From the NCBI GenBank assembly GCA_019722365.1, contig JADFUC010000758.1:682001-746000 (forward strand): 64,000 nt of DNA, read 5' to 3'. The stretch comes from Lithospermum erythrorhizon (Eukaryota > Streptophyta > Magnoliopsida > Boraginales > Boraginaceae). The notes beneath the pieces were generated by a model that made no database searches, was not told the DNA's origin, and saw nothing but the letters and a program-made list of their open reading frames with translations. Position 1 is the stretch's first letter. Every line of letters starts with the position of its first letter. The position numbers and the translations under genes were made by a program. Of this stretch, positions 24,517-36,630 are shown piece by piece.

Positions 24517-27500
24517 TTAAAGACCATGAGGGAGATTCACAGTTTTGGTGGTGATGAGAGTTTCCTCAGACCCATGGCTGCAAGACGAATAAATATGAGC
24601 GAAAACATCATCTACATAATAATCTTGGAAGAACAAGATCAAAATCGAAAAAGGAAAGGGTAACAAGAAGGAAATACATGTAGAATAATTGTAAAACGGA
24701 CAGCACACCTGAGGTTACTTAGAGCTGACATCCGATAAAGACATGTAAATACCAAAACGTGCAGCCCAATGGTGTAAAAGAATGCAAACGTTCGAGCATA
24801 TCTGCAAGCAGTTTATTCATTAACCGAACCGAAAGTAGAACCTATTGAAACCGTGTTTTAAAGGTATGTTAGCAGCACAGAGCTTATCAAGGACTTATTT
24901 ATAACATGCAGTACATGATAAAACTTGTAAATATAGTTCATGGAAAACAAGATTCGCACGCCAATTTCAAATGACATGAGAAATGCTTGGTTATTATCTG
25001 TCACATGAAAAAATAACCCCTTGGCACAAAAATATCAGGCTTGAAAGCATACTTGTTACCCAAGAGAAAGCGCCCACTGCTCAGAGTAATTTTATCCCTC
25101 AGGCCCAATTCCTTATATCTCTGATCTTTTTCCTGATAGCAAAGAAGAGAAACATGAGCATACACTGTCACTTTCTCACCCTCCTTAGTCCTATGCCTTT
25201 CCTCAGAAGGAGTGGTACATCCAGAGTCCAGACAGAGGGGTTGGGTTACTTAAGAAATAAAAAGTCATTGATGTGGATAATCCCTAACAAAGATTAATGG
25301 AGTAAAGAAAAAGAGAATAGGCTGACCTTTTTTGAGAATGCAGCAAAAGGATTTATATCCTCCTCGTACATTTTCTTATACTTGGACTCCACATCGGAGC
25401 TGAAGCCACTCTCTAAATCTTCTGCATGCTGAAACAAGCGCCATTTGAGCTATAAGGAAAAAGGAACAGGTAGTCGTAAATTCATAATATTTCGGATTGC
25501 AAATACCTTTCTTGATCCCCTTGAAATTATTTTCTCGGAGTTATAATCTTGAACATAACGCATCCTCTGGTAAAGTTTTACATTATCTGCTTTCGTTTTC
25601 TCCAGTTCAGAAGTCAGCACCCCTATTTTCTCCTTCAACTGTCTTACTTCCTGGAATGTCAAAAATTGAACAAATTGAATTAAATATTAGAAAACTAAAG
25701 TAACTGAATCAATTGTTGACGTCATGCTCATACACAAAGAGGCAGGAAGAAACAATGAATGAGAGGTGAACAAACGAAAAAACAAAAAGTAACCTCTTCA
25801 GTCTCCTGTAGACGTGTCCTAAAACGATCTCGTTGACTGCAGATCACCTTCAGCATCGAGTTTTGATCTTGATCCAGGGTAGCATTTTTGTGTTCAGCAT
25901 TCTGTTCCAAAAAGAAGCAACCCATAAAGCAAACAATAAACCCATAAGTGAGCAACGCTAATTCCATGTATTTCTCTTGCCACTTGTAACTATTGACCTG
26001 GAAAGTCATTAGTATACATCAAAACATCAACATGCCCAATGCCTCTGAAGAGGATCCTCTCTAAGCGGGGTAAGGGGCGTCGGATAGTACGTAGTCTTAC
26101 CCCTGTGGAAACAGGAGGCTGTTTCCGAATTGACCCAAGAGTGAAATGCAAATACTAACTACAACTTTACAATAGATAAAATAGTAGGTAGTAATGTGGC
26201 CGAATTTGATATATTAAATTATAGCAAAGAAATAGAATAAACAATCTTCGACTCCGTAGGAGATGGAAATACTTAAAAATCATTAGTAAAGTTCAATCAA
26301 AATTTAAGAAAAGTGTGGCGAGGTGGAAATCAGGAAATAGAAGCGCAACACACTTCTCGAGTAAGAGAAATCTTGTATGAAAATGATAATTAAAAGTGCA
26401 GCGCATACTGCATAAATGTAACTTAGACAAGAGTCCTCAAGAATTTTCAATGTCAATATCTGATACATTTCCATTGGTTTTGGCCATGCGGATTAGTTAA
26501 AGAAGAAAAAAGAAGTTGGTGTGAGCAGTTACTATACCCTCAGGCTGGGAAAAATTAATTTACATACCATGCTGAAGACTGAAGATCGCTTTTCAAAAAG
26601 CACAGGCGAGAGAATACAATGTCAAATAACATCGACTTTTAGAAACCAAATGATCACGCAACAAACTGGAAAAAGAAAATGACAGTGATAGAACGTGCCT
26701 CTGTATTATCCATTCGCCCGGGCTCTGATAGGTCCCATTCCTCAAACGCAGTTCCTTTCTTATCCTTTGAACCATAACCCTGCTATTAAAAATACAGGAT
26801 GTAAGGGAGAGTTAAATAAGATCAAACCAAACTAGTTTGGTGATTCTATTGGTTTACTTTCTAATACAAGATCTAATTGAAGAAAGCACAAAAAATGGAA
26901 GATGAATAGAAACCGGCCTTAAGTATATCCTCCTCTAGCTTTTGGACCAGCTTCTGTTGTTCATTGATCCTTGCTGTGAGTTCTTCAATCTTGGCTTCGG
27001 CTGACTCCAGTGAAGAAGTTCTTTCAGAAAGTTTAACCTGGATGGAGCATGAAATAATTAATAAATGAAGAGAGTCAAGAGACATATAAACAATTTTATG
27101 AGTGCTTGGGTGATCTCAATGATCAAACTGCTTCTTTCTCAAACAAATGACCAATGGCATTGTTTCTCAATTTATTTAATAGAAAGTTTGCTATTCTACC
27201 AGATCTACTATACATGCATGTAAGTGCACATCATTCTATAAATAATTGATGCTAAGGTTATAAATGTCGTACCTTCAACTGTGTGACTTCATGTTCCATT
27301 TTCCGATTCTTATCAAGAAGTAGAGATTCAAGCTTACTCATTTCTTCCCCACTAGTTGCTACTTCCCAGTCTTCAGCCTCAATTGAATTGTAACCCACTG
27401 CCTACACAGTAAGTGGAAGAATGAGTACTAGCAAAGACGCATGAACTCCTAGCTAATATAGATAGCTTAACATTTAACAAGTCATGAGATCAATCGGGTG

Positions 27501-30500
27501 TCCTGTTTTTTCAGGTTCAACATTGGACAGGGCATATAGAAAAAAACTGTGATTTGTAATCTGTTTTCCTTCTTTCCTGCAGACTGAGTCCCTCCATTCC
27601 TTCTTTTAATTTTTTTCTAGTGTATTGCATAGGCACTTTTCAGATTCTCAATAATACCAAGCAAGTCGAGACTTTAATGATATATACTAACAAAATGCAA
27701 TGATAATATTGTAATCCAAGAAAGCGACAAAATAACATCTCTTCACACAATACAATATGAATGTCTACTTTCAAGAGTAACAGCTGAAAACATTCGATCA
27801 AAAGATGTTTTCCATGTCAAACTGAAATTCCTCAAGATCCAGGTTACAGCAGAAGCAGCAAATAATTTATCACATCAAGCTAGTTGAGAACGATTAAAAA
27901 CCTGTAAGATTTTAATTTTCTTCCGCAAATCGTCCACTAATTTTTCAGTTGGCCTTGCCTGCATTTCTTTCTTCATGTTTTCAAGAGCAGCATCCTGTAG
28001 GTCCATAGATAAGGAAATCATGAAAATAGTGGAGAGACACAACTAGAATCAAAACAGGTCCATAGATAATGATACTGAGAAGCCCAAGTATATTCATCAT
28101 TTCAGGCATACCAAGGATCCAAACTGACAAGCCTAAGTATATTCATCATTTCAGGCATACCAAGGTTCATGTTCTATAGAGCAAAGAACCCACTACATAA
28201 ATCAGGTGAACAAAAAGCTATCAACTACTATAATCCACGGAGCCATATCATGTGCATCAACAAGTTGGTATACTGACAGGATTCAGACCATAATGGGTGA
28301 GAACAAACCCCCTATAAAATAAATACTCAAAACATACCCAGAAAGATAGTGACGTTTTGCCCATTGATGTTTGAAATATTGATTTTGAATATATTTATCA
28401 TAACATGGTATTTTGATTCAAATTAAAGTTATGCATATCAATTAACACCTCAAAGTTCATCACGTATCACCACCGAAATTAAATGCAACTATCTTCTATG
28501 AAGGAGAAAATTTATCCCAAATCTAAAACAGGACACTGATTTTGTTCTAGCTCAGAAATGACAAACAAAAATCAAATCTCTGGATGTAGGTAGTGCTCAA
28601 GTCTTTTTTATCTATTATTCAAATTCACTATATGTGTGAAACTTCAATACATCAGAAGGGGAACAACTGTACCTTCTCAATCAACATGGCATTCAGCTTC
28701 TTCAACTCGTTTACATGTTGTTCACGCTCAATTGATAGGGTTTTCTCTATATTATGAAGCTCCATGTTGAGTTCAGAAATCCTTTTCTCCTTGGCACTTA
28801 GAGAGTTCTCAAGAATGGCACTCGTATCCAAATTATCACTGCTGCTAGATCACCAAAATTAGGTCAGAATGTCAGATAGATATATTGTGATGCAATTATC
28901 AAATAATCTCCATCCTTTGGTAGTGAAAGCAGGCATGGTTTAGGAGGCCTGATAGCACACATGAGATAAAAGAAGTGTTCTTCTGCAAATAATTTTAGAT
29001 TTCTCTGATTTAATAAATTGAATCAATTGGTGAAGTTTAACTAATCGGTGCCTTCTTCTAATTATGATATAAGATGAATTGGAAACTCCTTCCATATTCT
29101 CTAATCCTGGGAGATTACATGTGCAGCTTCAATTTAGTGTAAACAAAAATAAACGTGGGCAAATGCTTTTAGTAGTGGAAAATGAACGGTCTACATTAAC
29201 AAAAACTCAATTGAACAACAATGATGCTTAGACCCAACAGTTGACTTCTTCAAAAAGGTTTGTAAGGAGGATGCAGTGATGCACAGACAAATAACTTGCT
29301 TCAACTAAAAAAGGGAGCAGATTATCCAGCATCTAATCATGTGTCGCACTTCAAAATTTCTGACACAGAATCAAGGAATAATTAGAAGACAGGACAGTTT
29401 TTTCTTTCTTTGAAATTTCACTTTTTTAGTCGCAGCTTTATATCCAGCCTGGCCCCTGGCATAAGAGGGGCAGGTATCTACCTTTTCTTGTGCTCACTCT
29501 CTTCATTAGCTGATTGTAATTGTGACCGCAGCAACCCCTGCAGAGAACATCAGATCTATTGAACCAAAAGTTGCACACATGAACAGAAAGATCACTGAGA
29601 AAGAAGATGGTAACTACAAACCTTATCTCTCTCGAGACTAAAAAGGCGTGATTGAGCCCGCTCAACTTCATCCATTAGCAGATTCATCTCAGTTTGCTTG
29701 GCTGCTCTCTCTTCCTCTGAAATTATTAAAACAAGAAGAGTTACTAATAACACACGGCAGAGGAAAGAACCACAAAGTATGTGACAACTTTTACATTAAG
29801 CTCAAACAGTAACTTTGACAAAAAATCACTAGTTTAGCATGGCAGACAACCTGATTGGGCGCGAACCTCAAATAGCTGGCTCTGAGCAAGTTCATGCAAC
29901 CTTTGCATGGTCGAAACACTTTCTTGAGCTTGTCTCAATTGATCTTGCAACATATTCTCCCTGCATTGACAGGAGGATAGACATTGTTGAATTTCGAATA
30001 TACTCGATAATTTACAGGTATAGTAAACTAATACTTTGTCCTTCCCAAAAATATTGTCCAATTCGATCTTCAATGGTCAAAATTAACAAACCTTGAAGCT
30101 TTAATTGACACAAGTGACTTTGATTTGAATCAAAATTATCAGGGCTTTGCATTAAAATACTAGCATTTGATATATTTCACCAAATTTTATTCAACGTATA
30201 TAAAAATATTTGAGTTTAATAATGTAATGGGGAGATAGCCTAGTATGAGCATGTAAACCGTGTGATACTTTTTTAAGCCACCGTTGATTACATTCTCCCT
30301 TTCTTTCAATACATCAAGGGTTTTCTGATTTTCTTCTGCCAAACTACGTTGCTTAATTTCCACAACTTCCTTGATTTTCTCTTCCATCTGGCAATAAGTC
30401 AAATGAAAATTGGAAGATAAAACAAAACTGTTAAGCAAAATACACCAGTCTCCACACAATATGAGTTATGACATAAAAATATAAATTGTTTGTTAAATTA

Positions 30501-32034
30501 TTTAAACCTGCAGTTCTAGTTGGCGGTTGCGATCTTCCAGTCTCCTTATTGTTGCTTGTTGATTTTTTAAATGGGTTGCCTCGGTCCTGAACTCTTCCAG
30601 TTCAACCCTCATTTTTCGGCTTTCTGACTCCAGTTCAAACAATTTAGCATCTTTATCCTGCCAGACAATAGTGATTCTTAAGAGGATTATTAAGATAACA
30701 TCCAAAGCACGTTACATTTTGCATGAGAGGCAGGATATGTACAAATATGATTCTTAAGAGAGCACTTATTATATTTTAGAAAGATCGATTAACAAAAAGC
30801 TACTTAATGGAAGAGTTTCTACTTACAGCAATTGAAGAGAGAACAGGATAAGGATCTGGTGCCTCGTAAAGTTTCTGGTAGATATTGAGGAAAGCATTTT
30901 CACCAAATTTCGCCCTTTTAGTAAGCTTATCAACCTCTTCTTGGTACCCCTTCAGCAAGGAATTGAACAAGCTCAATTTCTCCTCATTAGATGCTTTCTT
31001 GAAATCTGTCAGACAAACAATATAAAAAATCAACACGATGTAAGATAAATCTCAAACCTAACAAAACCTTTTGGGCTGAACAAATATCAACACCAAGAGT
31101 AACAGATAACCACCCATAAAACTAGTTACCTCGAGTGCTCTCAGCAAGCTTTCTACGGTTCTTCTGACTGTTCTCCTGATTTTCAGCAATCTTAAGACCT
31201 TGTTCATCCAATGTTGTTCTTTCTTTCTCCAAGTCAAAATCTGAAGGTTGAGGTTGCTTAATAAATTTTAGTTCACTTCAAAAAACAGGAAACTGTTGAA
31301 ATCTTCAGAATTTCATACAAGAAAAGTTGTTCGGGTCTCGTTTTTTCCCGAGCAAAAAGACCTCGACTCCTTTCCAAAAGCACAGGACCATGATTGTTTA
31401 AAACCATGAGAGTTAACATGCTAACAAATGTATAATAAACATGTTTTTCTATTTCTTTCCTCCCTGGACCATAATTAAAACCATCATGTCAGAATACAGA
31501 TTCTCATACAGTCATGGCACGATCGAGGTACTAGATAAAAGCGTAGTGTGATAAATGATTGATTGAGAAACGTGTAGCTATAAGATAGGGAAGGAGAAAA
31601 ACCTAGAATAAGGCATGAGCAAATACTCGAAACCGAATCAGATATTTATTCTACTTCCTCTATTTAACCAAGTCTGATGTCCAAACATGAAACGAATGCT
31701 TATAAACCAGCATCAGCATACCAAGTCATTCAATTTTGCAAGTAATTAATAGAGCTCAAAATCATATAACTTAATTAATCAATGCGAATGCTTATAAATC
31801 ACCAAATGAAACTAGTGATCACGACGCTATTATGCACTAGCTTAAGATCATGTACGTGTATAATTTATAAATTAGCAACAAATCTGGCAGTATTATCAAC
31901 TAAACTCAATTAACCATATTCTTGTAATTCATCTCATAAGGTCCGTTAGTGTACGCTTTCCAGAAAGTGGCGACGGAGGCAACTGGAGCAGAAGATGATT
32001 TATCACGTTCTGGTCCTCCTTGACCAACCTCCAT
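24517..32034 (-). CDS. CASP: Protein CASP (Golgi membrane coiled-coil protein)
   Basis: About 19 exons on the minus strand rebuild the plant CASP protein. Exon 1 encodes MEVGQGGPERDKSSS through ATFWK. Later exons give LFNSLLKGYQEEVDKLTKRA, KFGENAFLNIYQKLYEAPDP, TIRRLEDRNRQLELQ, LHELAQSQLFEVRAQS and MLKVICSQRDRFRTRLQ, then GRFLLGNK and a single C-terminal membrane span (FAFFYTIGLHVLVFTCLY). The last exon ends TVNLPHGL. Most of the protein is predicted coiled coil. CASP is a tail-anchored golgin-like protein; in plants it marks Golgi rims and has been linked to ER-Golgi tethering. Oddities: exons 27037-26918 and 26779-26699 are both followed by GC rather than GT donors, and the exon 1 border (about 31956) has no donor that keeps the frame. 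A SINE remnant and a MITE-like block lie in introns. Confidence 0.9.
26035..26140 (-). mobile_element. Au-like SINE remnant
   Basis: On the minus strand the block reads GGAAACAGCCTCCTGTTTCC followed by a GGGGTAAGACTACGTAC-type string, the hallmark 3' half of plant Au-type SINEs. It lies in a CASP intron, in the same orientation as the gene. The 5' tRNA-related part was not identified. Confidence 0.6.
28081..28166. repeat. 49-bp tandem duplication in a CASP intron
   Basis: Two copies of a unit starting AAGTATATTCATCATTTCAG, with starts about 28081 and 28130 and one or two differences. Confidence 0.8.
30014..30150. mobile_element. Degenerate MITE end in a CASP intron
   Basis: The block contains TTCCCAAAAATATTGTCCA and, about 90 bases on, TTTGATTTGAATCAAAATTA. 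Both resemble parts of the MITE at 58795-59014. Only one clear end is seen, so this is a remnant. Confidence 0.4.
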
Positions 32035-32906
32035 TGCTAGATTTTTATTCGAATTAAACACTAATTTACTCTTCGATTTCGAATAATCAGATCACTTTAT
32101 ATATGTTGAATGAGTGTAGTGAGTAAGGAATTAATGGAAACACTGCGCGTTGCTTCAGATTTAATTTTTGCTGCCCGACTTGCCGAGTTCCTAATACTAA
32201 CCGGCGGATCGGTTAAAAATTACAGGCTGGTATACACACAAGGTGTTCGATTTTGGGATGAAATGATACTTTTATTTTTTAAGTGTAAGTCTGGTTAGAA
32301 AGTTTCATTAAGAAGTAAATTATTATTTGGTGTGTGTAGTGTTCTTGGTTAAAATTATACGTAAAGAAACATAAATTTAATTGTAGGTAATGGTGGTCAA
32401 TGTTTTAAAATATTATATGGAGTATTTAAATACCTTTTTATTTGTGGATACTCTGATTTGGGTTGAATAAAAATAGGATGAATCTAGTTGAATCGAGGTA
32501 TTTAACTTCGATTAACTTGAATGAAACCAAAATGTTGGGAACCCATCACAGGATAAACTACAAACTCAAATCTACATTCACACATTCACCAAAATTCAAA
32601 GCGGACCATTAGAATGGTGTTGTTTAGTTACTTCGCTGAATCAAGCTAAGCGCTAACTACAAATATTATTCACCTCGATTAACCAAATCTATCTTCGATT
32701 CACTTAGGTTCGCTCGATCAAGCCCGGCCGTGTTAGTGAATTATTTGGGTAAAACTCGAGATTGATATGTAGATAGCATGACAAAAATAGAAGAATATTG
32801 TGGTATTTAAAAAAAATAAAACCAAAATAAATCTTATCTCATTAAGTAATATCGCCTATATGTGTTTGAGTTTTTCTAATTTCAGTTTAACATACACATT
32901 TGTTAA
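32035..32906. other. Intergenic region, CASP promoter side
   Basis: AT-rich DNA upstream of the CASP start. Nothing coding is supported; a short open frame near 32110-32298 overlaps the likely CASP leader on the opposite strand and has no family features. Confidence 0.45.
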
Positions 32907-33860
32907 TGTTGCTAGAAATTAGGAGTTTGTTTTATCATTATTAGAATAATATTAGGAATCCTATCTAGTTCTGAATTATAGCTATAGTTTGTTCAACGTG
33001 GCTTTATGGCTTCCTATTTCATGCTATTTGAGTTTGTATTTTGGCTATTTAAAGCTGGTAGATTCATCAATAAACTAGTTAGTTCAGTTTCTCATATTGT
33101 CTATTGTTTGTATCTCTTCTCTTTATTTTATATCAATATTATCGAGCCGGGGTTTCTACGTGCATGTCAGGTTTATGAGAGTGCAAGCAAAGTATTTTCT
33201 TCGTTCCATAAATTACTTACTATGATTAATTGCAAGCTCAAATATAAATTCGTATTTTACGGAAATAATTGTCGTTGGAGTGTTCAAATGAGGGTATTGT
33301 TTGATTACCACGAACTCTTGAATGGGGTTGAAAATGGGGTTAATGAACCCGCTAAAATGGAAACCGATGTACAACGGAATGCATTCCGTGAATTGAAAAT
33401 GAAGGATAAGAAGGTATTATATTTCATTCATCAAGGAATGGATGATATTGTATTTGAGAAAATTGCAGCAGCAACAACCTCAAAACAAGCATGGGATATC
33501 TTGATGACTTCTTTTAAAGGCAAAGTTAAAAGGTGAGAAACTCAGACACTTCGCGAGTCGATTGACAATGCTTCAAATGGAATCTTCAGAAGGTGTGAGC
33601 AAGTACATTGATAGATTGTTGGCAATAACAAATGATATGAGAAATTGTGGAGAGGAAATTCTTGAATTTTAATTGAAGGTGGAAAAAATATTGCTTGGCT
33701 GACTACTAGATTTGATGGGTATTAGTTACATCCATTGAAGTGAATCACGATTTCTCAGAGATGTGACATCCGTATTTGTCTCGTATGTTAGGCCTTGAAG
33801 AGTTGCATGCATGGGAAGAAAGTTGAAAGTGGGTGGATTACGGTCTTTATTAAAGTCTTA
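32907..33860 (+). mobile_element. Truncated Copia-type LTR retrotransposon
   Basis: A possible 5' LTR of 229 bp (32907-33135, TG...CA) is followed after a few bases by ATCGAGCC, a decayed version of the initiator-Met tRNA binding site typical of Copia elements. After it comes a gag remnant: WSVQMRVLF, then KMKDKKVLYFIHQGMDD and KQAWDILMTSFKGK in one frame. A stop and frame change follow near 33534, with LTMLQMESSEGVSKYIDRL in another frame. No protease, integrase, reverse transcriptase or 3' LTR is present, so the element is dead. The LTR limits are inferred. Confidence 0.65.
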
Positions 33861-34029
33861 ATAAAATTTGTTTTTAAGATCACAGGCTCTCATGGCTGAA
33901 ATATATAGATTGATAAAATAAAAAATATTTACCATCCTTATACTAATACCAAAATCGATACTTAAGTGATAATGTTATGTTATTGTTCATAGTTTAAAAC
34001 TTTGATTATGCAAATTTGGGTTGAAGAAC

Positions 34030-34372
34030 AAATTGATAATAAAATTATTGTGTTTAAGAAAATCGATAATTAGGCTATTTTCAACATAATTAACACTAAT
34101 TTCAAAATAAAAAAATAATTTCATAAAAAATAACTATCATATTTAACAACAATTTGAGAAATAACTATCAAATTTAACAACAATAACTATCATAATTTCA
34201 TAAGAAATAAATATCATATTTAACGACAAAATAATTTCATAAATACTAAACTACAATTCATCCACAATTTTATAATACATTTCTAACATAGTTTCATAGC
34301 ATAATTTTGAGAATATGAGAAATCTATAAATTCTCTATTAATACTTTTCTAACATAATTTTAATAATATATA
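34030..34372. repeat. AT-rich repeat flank, left of the 2.2-kb element
   Basis: Many degenerate copies of a CATAATTTCATA-like word. The last part (GAGAAATCTATAAATTCTCTATTAATA-like, given here in short) is closely matched at about 36731-36765, on the other side of the inserted element. The left copy of the target duplication is 34364-34372. Confidence 0.6.
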
Positions 34373-34691
34373 GGGCAAAAGCCGATAAATAAATACGTGT
34401 TTATGACTTGGGATCCCAGTTAAGTATTTCGCGTTTCAAAGTGTAACAATGCTGTGTTTTTCTAAATCGTCGATATGGTCCAATACCAAACTTCCGTTAA
34501 TTTGGATGGTTTTGAACATATGACGTATGGCATCTCGAGAGGAGGTATTTAGTAATTTGATTAATAATTAGGGGTATTTTATTAGAAGGGTATTTTTGTA
34601 ATTTCATAAAAAATTCCCCAATTCTATTAAACCTTGTAGAACCCTAACTATTTCTATCTTACAATTACACCAAATTGAGCTCAATTGCAAG

Positions 34692-35138
34692 ATGGAAGGT
34701 AATGACGAATGGAACACCTTGATATTGTGGTCTTGAAATGTGTAACGAAGACCTCAAGGACACTTGAGAATCCTGGACGTGTTTTTTGGTCTTGTCCACT
34801 TGAAAGAGTACGTTTTTATTTGTAATTGTTTATATTTTTTATTTTCAATCATAATGTAGGATATTTGGGTTGTGAAGGTTAGGTGGAAGGATAAAATATC
34901 TTATTTGGAGAGCAATTTGTGTAGTGTTGAGGATGAATTGAAGTTATTGAAGTCAGAATATGATTGTGCCATTGAAGAGAATGAGAGCTTGAAGGGGGAA
35001 TTGGCAAAGGAGAAGTTGACTACAAGGTGTTTGAAGAAATTACTCAAAGGAATTCTTTTGTTTATGATTTTGGTAGCTGTTTTCATGGCCATAGGGGGCT
35101 CAATTGATGAGAATAAGATGGTTTCTTTACCTCCTTGA
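34692..35138 (+). pseudogene. GRF-type zinc-finger, coiled-coil, membrane protein remnant
   Basis: After an ATG at 34692 the frame soon breaks. In shifted frames the region reads CGLEM, then KTSRTLENPGRVFWSCPLE, the core of a GRF zinc finger (CxCG, then a basic segment, NPGRxFxxC). A probable intron (GTACG...TAG, about 34808-34859) follows, and then one open frame: RWKDKISYLESNLCSVEDEL, a coiled coil with KSEYDCAIEENESLKGEL, and a hydrophobic tail GILLFMILVAVFMAIGG ending at 35138. Small plant proteins with this GRF, coiled-coil and membrane layout are common and often sit in repeats. At least two frame shifts, one inside the finger, indicate decay. It is carried inside the Mutator-like element. 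Confidence 0.6.
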
Positions 35139-35149
35139 ATGAATGGTAG

Positions 35150-35302
35150 TTGTTTTTGTATTGTAGCACCTTATGAATGAATGAAAGTTTTCATTTACCT
35201 TTTGTATTGTAGCACCTTATGAATGAATGGAAGTTTTCATTTACCTTATAAAATGTCTTATGAATGAATGGTAGCTATTTTTGTGTTGTAGCACCTTATA
35301 GA
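35150..35302. repeat. Tandem repeats after the GRF remnant
   Basis: Three to four imperfect units containing GTAGCACCTTATGAATGAATG and AAGTTTTCATTTACCTT, period about 45-60 bases. They lie where the 3' untranslated region of the GRF gene would be. Confidence 0.8.
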
Positions 35303-36630
35303 TAACATTTGAACAAGAACAAGTAACTGCTCTGGCCCATTGCAAAGCTGCATTAACGAATTGTTGTCTTAATGCTATATCTGTGCAGCGTACCAAAAGC
35401 AAACATCTGGAGACAAGATGCATTTACGTCCTGTTGCCTTAATGGAACACTAGTGTGTTGGGATTTAAGACCCCTAAATAAAGCCCAGGAGTTCAAACGT
35501 CGATAAAAGCGACAAAAATTTAAGTGCCGGAAATATGATATGAAATTTTATACGGGTTACTCGATGTGAAAGATGCGTCGCATTTAACAACTGCGAATCA
35601 AGTAATAAGCAGGAAGATGGATTCTATTTTCACAAGCTATTTATAATCTATGTTGAGTATTTTCTTATACACCAAAAATCGACCAAAATTTAAATAAGAG
35701 ACGAGATAAAACTTTCACAGTTAACTTAAAGGGCAAAAACTATGTTCTTGATAATGAAATATAATATTATTACAGGATGAATTTTCCTCTATTACATGTA
35801 TTTGTGTGATGAATGAAAGCTCACTTAGAAACGTCGCATATTTATAGGCGAAAGGGTTATAGCACAGATTGAACCGGAATTAGGAAGAATTGGAGCCAAA
35901 GCGCTTTAAAAAAAGAAATCTTCTCGTACTTCGCCATTTATTACACTTTCGCTATGGAGGTCCACTGATGATGACTCCATAAAACAACAAAATGATCTTT
36001 TATAAATTTCTTCATTTGTTCAACAAATTGTACTTAAAAAGCTATTTGCTAAACATTGCCATTTAACCTTTCCTTGATACATTTAGCTTTGCAAAGGTGT
36101 CTAACGACTACTGCTCGCGTTAGGAGAGTATGGCGCTTGCATCACGGAGACAAGACAACATTGTCAAATTCAAAACCATCATCGTAAATCTTAGTTGATC
36201 ATTGAATTATTTTCTTTGGTGATCTTTTTAACCCCCTTTTCTTTACGCCTCTTGATCACACGCCGCACGAAATAGTACGACATATTAGATTTGGCGATTA
36301 ATACAGTAGGCGTTAATATGTGCAACATATTACCTTTTCTTTTGCCATGAGGATTCTCTCTTTCTTTCTGACCACTTCCTTTGAAATAGTGCGGCCAACG
36401 TATTAGATTTGGCGGTGTCTAATTATTAATCGAGTACTAAAATACCCTACGAGATGTCGTAATGCTGCTTTCGCGTGTTCAAAACGATGATCAAATTAGC
36501 GAGTCGTGAGGTTGGACCCATATTGGCGTTGTCGCGTTGGTGATGAACAAAGAGACTTTGAAAGCATTGAGTGATGAGCCAGATACGGCTATGACATGCC
36601 ATTGATTGGGGGCTTTTGCCCTAATATATA

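Larger units (their letters stand above)
34373..36621. mobile_element. Mutator-like DNA element, 2,249 bp
   Basis: The element is bounded by perfect 11-bp inverted repeats, GGGCAAAAGCC at 34373-34383 and GGCTTTTGCCC at 36611-36621. They are flanked by a perfect 9-bp direct repeat TAATATATA at 34364-34372 and 36622-36630. A 9-bp target duplication is the usual Mutator-superfamily length. No transposase is visible, so it is non-autonomous. Inside lie a decayed GRF zinc-finger gene with a coiled coil and membrane segment (34692-35138), its tandem-repeat 3' region, and 1.1 kb of DNA (35456-36600) I cannot assign that contains two related blocks near 36269 and 36381. Confidence 0.7.

Noticed and set aside
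33006..33230. N-terminal extension of the Copia gag frame
   Set aside because: The frame runs back through LTR-like and leader sequence, including a decayed primer-binding site, so the long start is accidental.
35456..36600. Solo LTR starting TGTTGGGATTT inside the 2.2-kb element
   Set aside because: A TG start and a TATTTATAGG-like box are present, but no matching CA end or target duplication could be found.
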